Positions 24,901-31,031 of a stretch of DNA of 64,000 bases are shown here, piece after piece; within the stretch, counting starts at the first letter, position 1, and each line of letters opens with the position of its first letter. The notes under the pieces are model-generated. The model was not told the origin of the DNA and ran no database searches. It saw only the letters and a list, made by a program, of their open reading frames with translations. Origin of the DNA: Canna indica. Lineage: Eukaryota > Streptophyta > Magnoliopsida > Zingiberales > Cannaceae. The translations under genes were made by a program, and so were the position numbers. The stretch lies in assembly GCA_034359265.1 (NCBI GenBank), contig CP136896.1, positions 60,771,501-60,835,500 of the forward strand, in the 5' to 3' direction.

Positions 24901-27900
24901 TAAGATCAAGGACACCTATCACTATCAGGTGTCACTATTATGTGTATAATCTTATCAAGTATGTGTACGAAGGAATCTTCTTTCTGTAAAAGCTAATAAC
25001 TCAGTGGACGATGGGGCCCAATGAGCACCCGCGCTCAATTATTGAGCTTCTTCATGAAGCTTCCTTCATCTATATAAGTAGCAAGTCTAGGAGTAGCAGA
25101 GAATACTCAAGACCTGAGAAGTTCTACTCTCCATTTGTAAACCTTTCCTACTACTTAAGTTAAGCTTTCAAGCCTTCAAGTTCTCATCTTTCCTCATTTC
25201 AACTCTGTGTTCGTCGTAGCCCGCAGTTGTTTTGAGAAGACGCATTCCGCTTATTTTCCTGGTATAGAGAAGAATACGGCTAAGGTGGCACCTTACAAGC
25301 CGAGATTTTGGGGATCCAACAACTCCAATGGCTACAGTTCAGAGGGGAATATGACTAAAGCGACACCCTCCAAACCAAGGTATTGGGGGCCCGACAACTC
25401 TCAAGGCAAAGGATTCATAGGCGATACAAGGTGGAGGAATCATACTCACAGACCATACATCCCGAGAGAACACCCTCAAAGGGGGTCCCCTCCGAGAGGG
25501 AACCATTCAAGAGTTTCGCCTACTTGTGCATTGTGTAAAGGGCCTCACTCAGCCCAAGGATGTCCAGAACGACAAGCCTTGAGCGCCCTGATAGCAGAGA
25601 CCGTGGTGGAGACAATGTCCAACGTCTCAGTGAAGAAAGATAAGGGCAAAGGAAAAGCAGTTGCCTCAACGAGCCACAATAGGGGGTCATCGAGCGACCA
25701 CTCCAGCGAAGATGAGTACAATAGAAGAGCTAACATGGGAGCAGTACGACTGCTTAATGCTCTCAAGACTCAAGTGGGGGAGCAAAAGCCCACGACAAAG
25801 CGTCCAGAAGCGACGAATGAACTGATGTTCATCGACATCAAGCTGAATGGTAGAACCACCCGAGCGATGGTAGACTCGGGAGCAACTCATAATTTCATTG
25901 CCACAGAGGAGGCAAAGTGAATTGGACTCAAACTAGGAAGAAGTTCGAGTCATGTCAAAGCAGTGAATTCCGAAACACGGAAGATTGACGGCATCGCAAG
26001 AGATGTTCCGTTGAAAGTTGGAGGATGGAAAGGGCAGATCAACCTGATGGCCGTGCCCCTCGATGACTATCAAGTCATTCTAGGGATAGAGTTCCTCAAA
26101 TCGGCAAAGGCGGTACCCATGCCCTTCCTCGACACGATATGTTTGATGGGGGAGGACAACCCTAGTATCGTTCCAACAGTGCATTCAGCACCAAGAAGCC
26201 AGAACAAACTCCTTTCTGCCATACAAGTGAAGGAAGGAGTCCGACAGTTGTGCGCATGGCAGGTGGCTTCTAAGTCGCAATATTTGTGTGCAAAGCAGAT
26301 GGCTCATAAGACGCAAGGCTTGTGCGCATGGCAGGTGGCCTCTAAGTCGCAATATTTGTGCGCAGAGCAGAGGGCTCATAAGACGCAAGGCTTATGCGCA
26401 TGGCAGATGGCCTCTAAGTCGCAATATTTTCGTGCAGAGCATATGACTCGTAAGGCACCCGCGCAGGGCAGATGGCTCGTAAGACGCAGCGCACAGAGCA
26501 AACCCACAGTAGGGACCGGGGAGCAAGCCCCATATCGACCTCCTTACAGAAGGGCCCCAGCAGAGTTGGCGGACTTCGCAGTTGGAGGCATTTGCAAGCA
26601 GGAAGGACATTCCACCGCTTACGAGAGTCGAATGCCGAACGACACGAAGCGATGGTACCCAGTCCGCATGATGAAGAAATGGAAGATCAAGAACCAAGAG
26701 CTCTCCACCATCTTCAAGAAACGAGTCGACGAGGGCGTCGACTTCGTAAGTGGGGGAGAATGTTAGGGACCTTCGGGTTTGTCAAGTCCTGTATGTGTCA
26801 TGACGGTCCCTAACGTGCATTGTAAATATTGCATCATGAGCATCCATGTAAATATGCATTGTAAAACGCGTCCGCGCACCGCCCACCGCTCTTGCTCACA
26901 CCTAGGCAAACGGCCTCTTTTGCCTAGGCGTGGCATGGACGGTGGGGGTGTGCGAACATAGGAATTTTGTCATGCTCCTCGTGCCAAAAGGAACCTTGGG
27001 GGTGGCACTTGGGGGTTAGGCTCCACAAGTATAGTACCCAGGTATAGCCTGGGCACACTCTAGTCTTTCGTTCTTGCTTTCGTTCAAGCATTTTCCAGCA
27101 TTTTCATGCATTTGGCCATTTGGCCCAACAACGTTTTTGCGTCCAAGCACACGGAGGTTTCGGCCCACGCGAAGTGGGAGCCCGCGACTTTTCGACATTG
27201 GCCAAGCAGATTGGCTTAAGGCTGATTCCTCGCACGGGAAGCGAGGAAGCCGCACTGACATTTTCCGCCCAAACAGTTAGTCCGTGACAGTGCGGTATGA
27301 TCGGTATTTACTAATTTTTGAAAAAACCAGTACTGGTACACCGGTACTGCCCGGTACAGGTCTTGTACTGGGTGTAAAGGGCGGTACATGCCCAATGGCT
27401 GGTTTTCCAGCCTTGGGCATGTTTTGTACCGGCCCCAAACATTTTCTATAGTTTTGGGGGCTATATGAAGACCCCAAACCTCTTATTTACCTCCTCACTC
27501 ATACTCTTCCAAATCTCTCATTTTCTTTATTTTTTTAAAGATCAATCCCAATTATCTATGCTTTTTTAGTAGATTATGTGTCCATATGATACAGTACTGG
27601 TACGTACTAATACTCGATCGTTCACCGACTAAGAGAATTACTTTTCTTTTACAGGGAAAGAGACAAAGACAAAGATGGAAAACTCAGCTATCAAGAGTAC
27701 TTAACTGGTTTATTTCGTTTGATCAGAAATTATGATGAATTTTACAGTCCAACTCATGGGGCGGCAGATACCTCAAGTGAGATACCAGCTAAGAAATTAT
27801 TTACACATCTCGACTTGGACAATGATGGGTATGTCTTCAAGTAATGAATATTGTTAAAAATTGTATAAAGTCATGCAGTTTAATCTGAATTATGGATTCT

Positions 27901-29169
27901 GAGCCATTGCCCTTTCCAGTTTCCTGACAGCAGCTGAACTCAAACCTGTAATTCATGATCTTCACCCATCTGAGCGTTTCTTTGCTAAACAGCAAACTGA
28001 TTATGTGCTTTCCCAGGTATGTTGTTTCAAGCACTACAACCAAAAAGAGTCTATGTTTGTATATTTGGTTAAATAAGAAAAATGATATTCCACACAGATG
28101 GAAACAGTACTTTTTATAACTTTTTTTTGCTTTGAAAGACATTATTTGATAGAAACTACTACAAGAAGAAAAGGTTCGAGTGGTCGACATTTTAGAATTT
28201 GTGAAAACAATAGACTTCACTACTACAAAATATCACTTATTTTGGCATGTAATTCCAAAATGCCATTCAAGAGTCTAAATTATGACCATTGCATTAGTCA
28301 ATGTTGCTGAAAGTATTTTTTACATAAATTGATAATAATATAGTGTTGCCATAATTATATGCTACATAATTTTCATTTACATTAATCAGTGCCATCTTTT
28401 CCAACATTAGCTATGGTGACATTTTGCAAAAAGAGTTACTAAAAAATCTTTCACAGCATTGGCTATGGTAGCATTTGTTATAATTGTTGCAAATTGAATT
28501 AATCATACATTTAGCTAGGATTTTGAAATGTTGCAAAAAGTTAATTTTTTTGTAACAATTATGTTGTAGTGCTTGGGCGATGGGTTTTGAATTACATGTG
28601 CATCTGGTTTCTGAATAGCTTGATTCCCTTTCCTTTATGGTGATGTTCTAAAATTTTTTGCATGGTTTGTAATGGATATGTTGCAAAGCATTGGTGATAT
28701 CCTGAATTCCTGATTCAATTTTGTTATTCCTATAGTTGCTGGTGCTGAATTGTAATGTTTTGCATTCATCTACGTGATGAAAAAGCTTCTCTACTGATGT
28801 TCTCTGACTGCAATATGCTGCTTCTTTTTTAATTGATTATCTAACAGATGCTTGAATGTATGTCATCCACTTTATCCTTTTTAAACCTCTTTTCACCTTT
28901 GATTGGGTAAAAAATAATATACATTTTGTCAGGAATGTGGTCATATGCAAGCCTTTTTAATCAAATCAAAATGTCACTGCGCGCTATAGTTTTTGAGTTA
29001 GTAGAATGTACTGTATATGCTCATATTTTGGTAATCATGGCAAATGCAGGCAGATACAGACAAAGATGGTCGGCTAAGCTTGAAAGAGATGATTGATAAC
29101 CCTTATGTATTTTATAGTGCTATCTTCAGTGAGGAAAATGATTATATCTACCACGACGAATTCCGTTAG
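12427..29169 (+). CDS. EF-hand calcium-binding protein, reticulocalbin/calumenin type (six exons)
   Basis: Spliced exons are 12427-12964, 14547-14649, 14729-14794, 27655-27828, 27920-28016 and 29050-29169. All junctions are GT-AG and codon phase is kept, giving 1098 nt or 365 aa plus stop. I chose the ATG at 12427 (GGCATGGCG context, followed by MAKPSVPVV) over an in-frame ATG at 12340 because it puts a hydrophobic signal-anchor at residues about 6-27. Six EF-hand loops are visible: D120-E131, D157-E168, D200-E211, then DKDKDGKLSYQE, DLDNDGFLTAAE and DTDKDGRLSLKE. The protein ends HDEFR, as I recall for plant homologues such as Arabidopsis At5g08580. It is likely a secretory-pathway calcium-binding protein. 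Intron 3 is 12,860 bp because of nested transposon and viral insertions, yet no exon is damaged. Confidence 0.88.
12965..14546 (+). other. Intron 1 of the EF-hand gene
   Basis: 1.58 kb, AT-rich, with no recognisable transposon ends or coding sequence. Several open frames occur here but none resembles a protein family. Confidence 0.6.
14547..14649 (+). CDS. EF-hand gene exon 2
   Basis: 103 nt after the acceptor ATTTTGCAG. It encodes TFGWWKEEHFNASDIDENG and the third EF-hand loop. It ends TTTAATGA before the donor GTATAT. Confidence 0.88.
14729..14794 (+). CDS. EF-hand gene exon 3
   Basis: 66 nt after the acceptor TTCCTTCAG. It encodes FLHPADSNNPKLIEWLCREE, which matches the plant family as I recall it. 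It ends GAGATAAG before the donor GTGCAAG. The giant intron starts here. Confidence 0.88.
14960..15600. repeat. GGTACC/TACCGCCCGGTA-rich repeat element in intron 3
   Basis: Repeated, partly palindromic motifs such as TACCGCCCGGTATGACC cluster at 14985-15150. A second block at 15500-15545 reads CGTACCGTACCGTACCG then CGGTACGGTACGGTACCGG and could form a strong hairpin. The same motif family occurs at 16085-16100 and 27290-27610. This is probably a non-autonomous transposon family; I could not define its termini. Confidence 0.5.
15601..16080. other. Intron sequence with an internal diverged duplication
   Basis: Two segments of about 140 bp are similar: 15720-15870 (ATTCCTAGTCCCTTGAGGCTCAGTCTGATCAAAATAA...GACAGATGAACCAT) and 15900-16050 (TTTCCTGGTCACTTGAGGTCCAGTCTAATGAAAATAA...GACAGATGAACCAT). 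No gene is visible. Confidence 0.55.
16101..16196 (+). repeat. Truncated 5' LTR (96 bp left)
   Basis: The first 96 bases match the start of the 3' LTR at 26761 with one visible difference (TGACGGCCCC versus TGACGGTCCC). After CATGTAAATATG the sequence jumps straight into gag. About 430 bp of LTR, the primer binding site and the gag start are deleted. Confidence 0.85.
16197..16960 (+). pseudogene. Gypsy-like gag, 5' part
   Basis: The frame contains a coiled-coil N-terminal region and then the retrotransposon gag core: KPYNGARDAKAVENFLFDLE, VATMYLSEDAKLWW, LKAQFFPENVEF and REYVKKFSTIMLDI, ending in EAKIAAERLSDYN. These are classic Ty3/gypsy capsid motifs. The true start codon is lost with the deleted 5' LTR. 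The reading frame is cut by the viral insertion somewhere in 16940-16990, and the zinc knuckle and protease resume at 25262. Confidence 0.85.
16970..17680 (-). pseudogene. Pararetroviral movement-protein-like ORF (partial, broken)
   Basis: The minus-strand frame from 17680 carries a region ending in ASRGIRAIPGQVRTTESLQG and QWIIRP, which resembles the movement-protein part of badnavirus-type polyproteins (cell-to-cell spread through plasmodesmata). A TGA stop at about 17189-17191 interrupts it. The same frame then continues with a highly acidic stretch, as is usual downstream in this region. It is cut off by gypsy gag at about 16960. It lies about 125 bp downstream of the TATA-like box. Function is inferred from similarity recalled, not searched. 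Confidence 0.55.
17808..17818 (-). promoter_or_regulatory. Viral TATA-like box, left arm
   Basis: The minus strand reads CTATATAAGTA, the mirror of 25069-25079. It faces left, toward gypsy gag and the upstream intron. Confidence 0.5.
17938..18453 (-). CDS. Pararetroviral 171-aa ORF (left arm)
   Basis: An intact frame starts 88 bases after the RT/RNase H stop and ends about 120 bases before the TATA-like box. I do not recognise a domain. It is mostly helical-looking and charged, with HEQTLRTIAELEKLLAMAF and VNHHIKNLDQCHKMI. By position, last before the promoter, it corresponds to the slot of ORF4 in tungrovirus. By size it resembles the small ORF1/ORF2 proteins of badnaviruses. Its function is unknown. 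Confidence 0.6.
   Translation of the reverse strand: MILDELQKLAISNQGTYWSTKKDISDAQHWAVLGGATGWQELERLTGKILFKFPRLMDKEHEWTQRVNQIHHEQTLRTIAELEKLLAMAFLQKARLDQAATKDNWASDALEMVNHHIKNLDQCHKMIRSTRQSNTYFVCQLADARTIMQLNNAVEDKIKDTYHYQVSLLCV
18541..20412 (-). CDS. Pararetroviral reverse transcriptase/RNase H (left arm)
   Basis: 623 codons from the first in-frame ATG. RT motifs in order: FDLKSGFHQVAM, MPFGLKNAPAIFQ and the catalytic YIDDILVF. RNase H follows with ETDGCMEGWGG, DAEIHACIE, LRTDCQA and LADALSR. This enzyme would copy the pregenomic RNA. The frame is continuous upstream with the protease except for a TAA stop at 20482-20484, so the ATG at 20412 is internal to the original polyprotein. An acidic C-terminal extension of about 230 residues follows RNase H and contains two LFWKN repeats. 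Confidence 0.88.
   Translation of the reverse strand: MAIIVNSETTIDPISKKEVKGKERMVFNYRTLNDNTHKDQYNLLGINTILKKVGNSKIFSKFDLKSGFHQVAMDPESIPWTTFIVPGGLYEWLVMPFGLKNAPAIFQRKMDECFKGTEDFIAVYIDDILVFSEDEEQQSMHLRKMLQICEKWGLVLSPTKMKIATEEIEFLGAIIGKNKIRLQPHIIKKIISFDEESLKSKTGLRSWLGILNYARSYIPNLGTLLGPLYSKTGPHGDKRIKPSDYELIARVKELVQNLPDLELPPSNSYIILETDGCMEGWGGICKWKAKKNDPRKSEKICAYASGKFPVIKSTIDAEIHACIETLKALKIHYLDKQEITLRTDCQAIISFHNKSTQNKPSRVRWINFVDFITGIGIQVHFEHIDGKINVLADALSRLTANLITVRELPENMCEDLEILEGALEETKQAPIEIIQTLSATIDSISETLASSLAEDDTAFMAITTWDDEVQEIIEANESAISDVIEETLIRRYQRAFDPDPNPPPRWDEIPYWDEYEEAGGVLLRVARYESQQEEQSKKALEEILNQLRSTEEQPESSNARTRQQKDLFWKNTDTDNNEFANSRQQEELFWKNLNEEGNELANQEELPPLDYEALRKGKYPAKD
20482..21276 (-). CDS. 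Pararetroviral aspartic protease segment
   Basis: 264 codons. The active-site motif ILDTGATVCCID and a downstream MLVGCNFIRAM are the pepsin-like viral protease hallmarks; this protease would cut the viral polyprotein. The ORF ends at TAA (20482-20484) in the same frame as RT, so a single stop separates the two. The start overlaps the previous ORF's stop in an ATGA arrangement at about 21273-21276. It is present only in the spacer of the inverted repeat, hence in one copy. Confidence 0.82.
   Translation of the reverse strand: MKASKGIVFKEAANQLSVEVSEEFATLADKLDHPKGKRILNRLYNMVIIMEISRVKSFKVQAILDTGATVCCIDQDSVPAEALEPSSYPIMINGVNSQQMASLKLKNGFMSIEENKFKIPFTYAFPMSKKDGIQMLVGCNFIRAMQGGVRIEEQTITFYKKVTSITTRIDTEITTIASTDELGLSEEEYLEVLSVTAYDNFKESEKFKRMFSSLLKKLKEQGFIGENPIEHWNKNQITCKLDIINPDITIQDKPLKHVTPAMKE
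21273..21587 (-). CDS. Pararetroviral coiled-coil ORF between coat protein and protease
   Basis: 104 codons. It overlaps the end of the coat-protein frame and stops in the ATGA overlap with the protease ORF. The region with LLAENDHINAENAKLKEEIE is a probable coiled coil, and an acidic stretch follows. In related badnaviruses this part is normally continuous with the polyprotein. Here it is in a different frame from the coat protein, which suggests either a frameshift mutation or a real frame change. Confidence 0.6.
   Translation of the reverse strand: MLTDSLPYVLEIQHWGKLNIIKANFLPYNDKDSLIRELLEYTRYLLAENDHINAENAKLKEEIEVLKTSQDIEDLEEEFNNLSIEEEKDNKKENIKKTLLMRRR
21524..22467 (-). pseudogene. Pararetroviral coat protein (N-terminally truncated)
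   Basis: The viral frame starts at the inverted-repeat junction. The upstream codons to 22594 are antisense RT and not coat protein. It contains a capsid-core-like region and then two zinc-binding motifs: CKCFICGEEGHFAREC (C-x-C-x2-C-x4-H-x4-C) and CTCC-x11-CRSC-x4-CPMC (C-x2-C-x11-C-x2-C-x4-C-x2-C). Together these are diagnostic of the badnavirus/tungrovirus group. The N-terminal part is absent from the window. Confidence 0.85.
22475..24346 (+). CDS. Pararetroviral reverse transcriptase/RNase H (right arm)
   Basis: Same 623-codon protein as the left arm, with an intact frame and identical motifs (YIDDILVF, LADALSR). It begins 7 bases inside the arm, so neither protease nor the N-terminal part of RT precedes it. 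Instead the upstream strand is head-to-head with the coat-protein segment. Confidence 0.88.
   Translation: MAIIVNSETTIDPISKKEVKGKERMVFNYRTLNDNTHKDQYNLLGINTILKKVGNSKIFSKFDLKSGFHQVAMDPESIPWTTFIVPGGLYEWLVMPFGLKNAPAIFQRKMDECFKGTEDFIAVYIDDILVFSEDEEQQSMHLRKMLQICEKWGLVLSPTKMKIATEEIEFLGAIIGKNKIRLQPHIIKKIISFDEESLKSKTGLRSWLGILNYARSYIPNLGTLLGPLYSKTGPHGDKRIKPSDYELIARVKELVQNLPDLELPPSNSYIILETDGCMEGWGGICKWKAKKNDPRKSEKICAYASGKFPVIKSTIDAEIHACIETLKALKIHYLDKQEITLRTDCQAIISFHNKSTQNKPSRVRWINFVDFITGIGIQVHFEHIDGKINVLADALSRLTANLITVRELPENMCEDLEILEGALEETKQAPIEIIQTLSATIDSISETLASSLAEDDTAFMAITTWDDEVQEIIEANESAISDVIEETLIRRYQRAFDPDPNPPPRWDEIPYWDEYEEAGGVLLRVARYESQQEEQSKKALEEILNQLRSTEEQPESSNARTRQQKDLFWKNTDTDNNEFANSRQQEELFWKNLNEEGNELANQEELPPLDYEALRKGKYPAKD
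24434..24949 (+). CDS. Pararetroviral 171-aa ORF (right arm)
   Basis: Identical in sequence to the left-arm copy. It is intact and of unknown function. It is followed by a non-coding region containing the TATA-like box. Confidence 0.6.
   Translation: MILDELQKLAISNQGTYWSTKKDISDAQHWAVLGGATGWQELERLTGKILFKFPRLMDKEHEWTQRVNQIHHEQTLRTIAELEKLLAMAFLQKARLDQAATKDNWASDALEMVNHHIKNLDQCHKMIRSTRQSNTYFVCQLADARTIMQLNNAVEDKIKDTYHYQVSLLCV
25069..25079 (+). promoter_or_regulatory. Viral TATA-like box, right arm
   Basis: TCTATATAAGT sits after a GC-balanced stretch (GTGGACGATGGGGCCC) and about 130 bp before the movement-protein start. This matches a pararetroviral pregenomic promoter in position and form. It points right, into the gypsy gag-protease frame. 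Confidence 0.5.
25207..25261 (+). pseudogene. Movement-protein ORF start, right arm (19 codons)
   Basis: The same first codons as the left arm (starting MFVVARSC) are cut by the gypsy junction at 25261/25262. By chance the viral frame continues open into gypsy gag, producing a virus-gag fusion frame. Confidence 0.6.
26248..26500 (+). repeat. 72-bp tandem repeat in the gypsy ORF
   Basis: TTGTGCGCATGGCAG... starts at 26248, 26320 and (as TTATGCGC) 26392, a period of exactly 72 bp or 24 codons. Each unit is two related 36-bp halves (LCAWQVASKSQY and a variant with AHKTQG). The frame is preserved throughout. Confidence 0.85.
26750..26760 (+). other. Polypurine tract
   Basis: GTGGGGGAGAA immediately precedes the TGTTAG start of the 3' LTR. 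This is the second-strand primer site. Confidence 0.8.
26761..27289 (+). repeat. Complete 3' LTR of the gypsy-like element (529 bp)
   Basis: Starts TGTTAGGGACC and ends CCGTGACA. It is the only full LTR because the 5' copy keeps 96 bp. It contains a GC-rich middle with no reading frame of note. Confidence 0.8.
27290..27610. repeat. Right half of the GGTA-rich repeat split by the gypsy-like element
   Basis: Motifs such as CCAGTACTGGTACACCGGTACTGCCCGGTACAGG continue the repeat whose left edge (ACTGTACCATACCGTGC) precedes 16101. Removing the gypsy-like element and one GTGC restores ATACCGTGCGGTAT, a palindrome. Confidence 0.6.
27655..27828 (+). CDS. EF-hand gene exon 4
   Basis: 174 nt after the acceptor CTTTTACAG. 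It carries the fourth loop (DKDKDGKLSYQE), then GLFRLIRNYDEF, and the start of the fifth loop (DLDNDG). It ends before the donor GTATGT. Confidence 0.88.
27920..28016 (+). CDS. EF-hand gene exon 5
   Basis: 97 nt after the acceptor CTTTCCAG. It completes the fifth EF-hand and encodes HDLHPSERFFAKQQTDYVLS. It ends before the donor GTATGT. Confidence 0.88.
28218..28571. mobile_element. Miniature CACTA-like element in intron 5
   Basis: Starts CACTACTACAAAAT and ends TGTTGTAGTG, flanked by CTT on both sides (28215-28217 and 28572-28574). The 354-bp length, CACTA ends and 3-bp target duplication fit a non-autonomous CACTA element. Only the outer few bases of the terminal repeats match well. Confidence 0.6.
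29050..29169 (+). CDS. EF-hand gene exon 6
   Basis: 120 nt after the acceptor AAATGCAG. It encodes the sixth loop and NPYVFYSAIFSEEND, and ends HDEFR-stop. A donor-like AAGGTAC soon after the stop and an acceptor near 29640 suggest a spliced 3' UTR. Confidence 0.88.
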   Translation, partial: ADTDKDGRLSLKEMIDNPYVFYSAIFSEENDYIYHDEFR

Positions 29170-30321
29170 TTCTCAAGGTACATTTGCAAATACTGATTCA
29201 CTTGTTAGCACTAGCCACTAGGGGTCTGACTAGGTTGGGTTCAGTCCAAATTCAATCCAACCTGAATTTGAGATCAAATGTTTAGTAACTGAAAATCAAT
29301 CCACAACACATTTTTTTTTCGCATTCATAATTTAGGCCAGTTCAAGCTTATATGTTGTTCAACCTATGAAATCGGATTGTTAGGGTACTCAAAATTTAGA
29401 AGAACATGACAAGGAATTGACCCGAAACATATGGTTAGGTCAAGTTCATGATGCAAATCAGGTCAAGCGGGTTTTTTGCGCATCCAAGGTAGCAATTTGA
29501 AGTAATATATAATATGAAGATGTTTGTAGTATCATTGGTGACTAAGGTCTAAGAGTAGTCCCACCCTTCATCTCTTATTCTTTGTGCAAATATACATATA
29601 TAAGCACAAATATATATAACATTTGTTTCTTTTTCCTACAGATTTGAAGTGCAAGAGAATGTAAAGGATTTGTTTCCCTTTTCTTTCTTCTTTTTGGATT
29701 TACAGTAAACAATTATTTATTTCTTCCAAGGGTTTCTCTTATGTAAGTCCTCTTACCTTTGTGCTCATACTTGGTGCGGCTATATTTTTAATCATATATT
29801 TTAACTCTTCCCAATTTTCTTTTGGCAGGTTGGCTATTCTGGGATAACCAAGAGTATATATCAGAACTAAAGTTTGATTATTGTTAGTTTTAATCAGCCA
29901 CGCATTTGGACCATTTTTATAGTAATGACATCTAGGGTTTTCTTCTAACTTGTTTTAGATTCATGTAAATTTACATTACATTAAGGCAATATCAAGTAAA
30001 TTTAGTAAATTTACATTACTAAATTTACATTAAGTAAATTTACAGTGGTTTCATTACATTAAGTAAATTTACATTACAGTGGTTGGGATTTACCAACTAT
30101 GTTTTTTTTTGTGGGGTCTGTTTCTTAACACCATATTCGTCTAATTTGTTTCTTATTCATGTAAATTGACATTACATTAAGGAACGTGTAAAATGTATTT
30201 GGTTTATCAATTATGTTGTTAGATGTGTCTTGAATTTTATATATGGGCCGGAGAGAAGGGCTCGTCCAATTTAATTCCTTGTTCAAACGATCAGGTGAAA
30301 TTCGATCAAGTAACGACTTGA

Positions 30322-30364
<43 letters not shown>

Positions 30365-31031
30365 TAGTGTTAATTAATTCCATAGAAGAATACGTATAGA
30401 TGTACAATTTGCTTGGACGTAGATGATCATAACATCATTTTTGGTTTCTAATTTAACAATTCAATATTAATATCTAAAAAAAAAACTCAAATTCACCCAA
30501 ATTATAAGAAATGATCTTTGCCTAATTGAATATAATTGTAATCTTATAACAAGTTACATTTTTATAAAAAGTTATATTTTTTATAATTCGGTGTAATATG
30601 TTATAAGATTACATTTATATTCAATTAGACCAAAATTATGTTGGATTGTGCTCGATCAAATTGTGTCAACTTATCGTTCAATTTATCAAGTTAATCAAAT
30701 CGAACAACTCAAATTAAATCAAATAATTTTTAATTGAGTCACCTTAATGTAGGGTTCAAATTGATTTTGTTAAAATTGAGTCAAATTGGATTAGCTTGAA
30801 ATCAAGTCAACTGTCCAAGCAAGTCAAATTGGGTTGAGTTGAATTCATCCGATTAAGACGAGCTTAGCCATAAACTGAGCCTCAAGTCATTTCAAGTTGA
30901 ATCAAGTTAATTTGAGGCCAAATTTGATCAACTCAAGTCTGACCAAGTCGAGTCTATGCTAAACTAGGAAGAGAACGAGGGATGATAACATTTATGTGAG
31001 GGAGAGTTCAGAGTGAACGAAAGAAATGTTT
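29170..31031. other. 3' region of the EF-hand gene and repetitive flank
   Basis: Positions 29170 to about 29870 probably hold the spliced 3' UTR. From about 29950 there are direct repeats of AGTAAATTTACATTA. A pure AT dinucleotide run occupies about 30324-30361. Positions 30640-30960 hold degenerate repeats of CAAGTCAAATTGGGTTGAG type. No gene is visible. Confidence 0.55.
30324..30361. repeat. (AT)n microsatellite
   Basis: About 19 uninterrupted TA/AT dinucleotides. Confidence 0.9.

Larger units (their letters stand above)
16960..25261. mobile_element. Endogenous pararetrovirus, badnavirus/tungrovirus-like, inverted-repeat integrant
   Basis: An 8.3-kb block of Caulimoviridae sequence is inserted in the gag gene. 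From 22467 down to about 16960 the minus strand carries, in order, coat protein, a coiled-coil ORF, protease, reverse transcriptase/RNase H, a 171-aa ORF, a TATA-like promoter and the start of a movement-protein-like ORF. From 22468 to 25261 the plus strand repeats RT/RNase H to the movement-protein start. The coat-protein zinc fingers match the badnavirus pattern exactly. The virus is incomplete (part of the movement protein and the N-terminal coat protein are absent) and has in-frame stops. It is a relic with no complete genome visible here. The left junction is approximate. Confidence 0.85.
22468..25261 (+). repeat. Right arm of 2794-bp inverted repeat
   Basis: It begins at CCGCACAATGGC, which both viral segments share at the internal junction, and ends at TTATTTTCCTG, after which gypsy gag resumes. 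The spacer between the arms is 20420-22467 (2048 bp) and contains coat protein, the coiled-coil ORF and protease. Confidence 0.92.
25262..26766 (+). pseudogene. Gypsy-like gag 3' part and aspartic protease
   Basis: After the viral junction the frame resumes gag with a basic, glycine-rich region and a CCHC-like knuckle (CALCKGPHSAQGC). The protease follows, with the active site MVDSGATHNF and the flap/second motif YQVILGIEFL. A TGA at 25918-25920, just after the active site, is the only stop in frame. Downstream of the protease lies a 24-residue tandem repeat, and the frame ends inside the polypurine tract at 26766. No polymerase genes are present, so the element is non-autonomous. Confidence 0.8.
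16101..27289 (+). mobile_element. Non-autonomous Ty3/gypsy-like LTR element (gag-protease only) hosting a viral insertion
   Basis: The element runs from a truncated 5' LTR (TGTTAGGGACC at 16101) to the end of the 3' LTR (GTGACA at 27289). GTGC flanks both sides (16097-16100 and 27290-27293), a 4-bp or imperfect 5-bp target duplication inside a GGTA-rich repeat. It encodes gag and an aspartic protease but no reverse transcriptase, RNase H or integrase. The protease frame runs directly into the polypurine tract. Gag is split by the endogenous pararetrovirus at about 16960-25261. Confidence 0.8.

Noticed and set aside
16101..27289. The gypsy-like element and virus as one hybrid element
   Set aside because: Gag motifs stop and resume on either side of the viral block, and the viral ORFs run on both strands, so this is a nested insertion.
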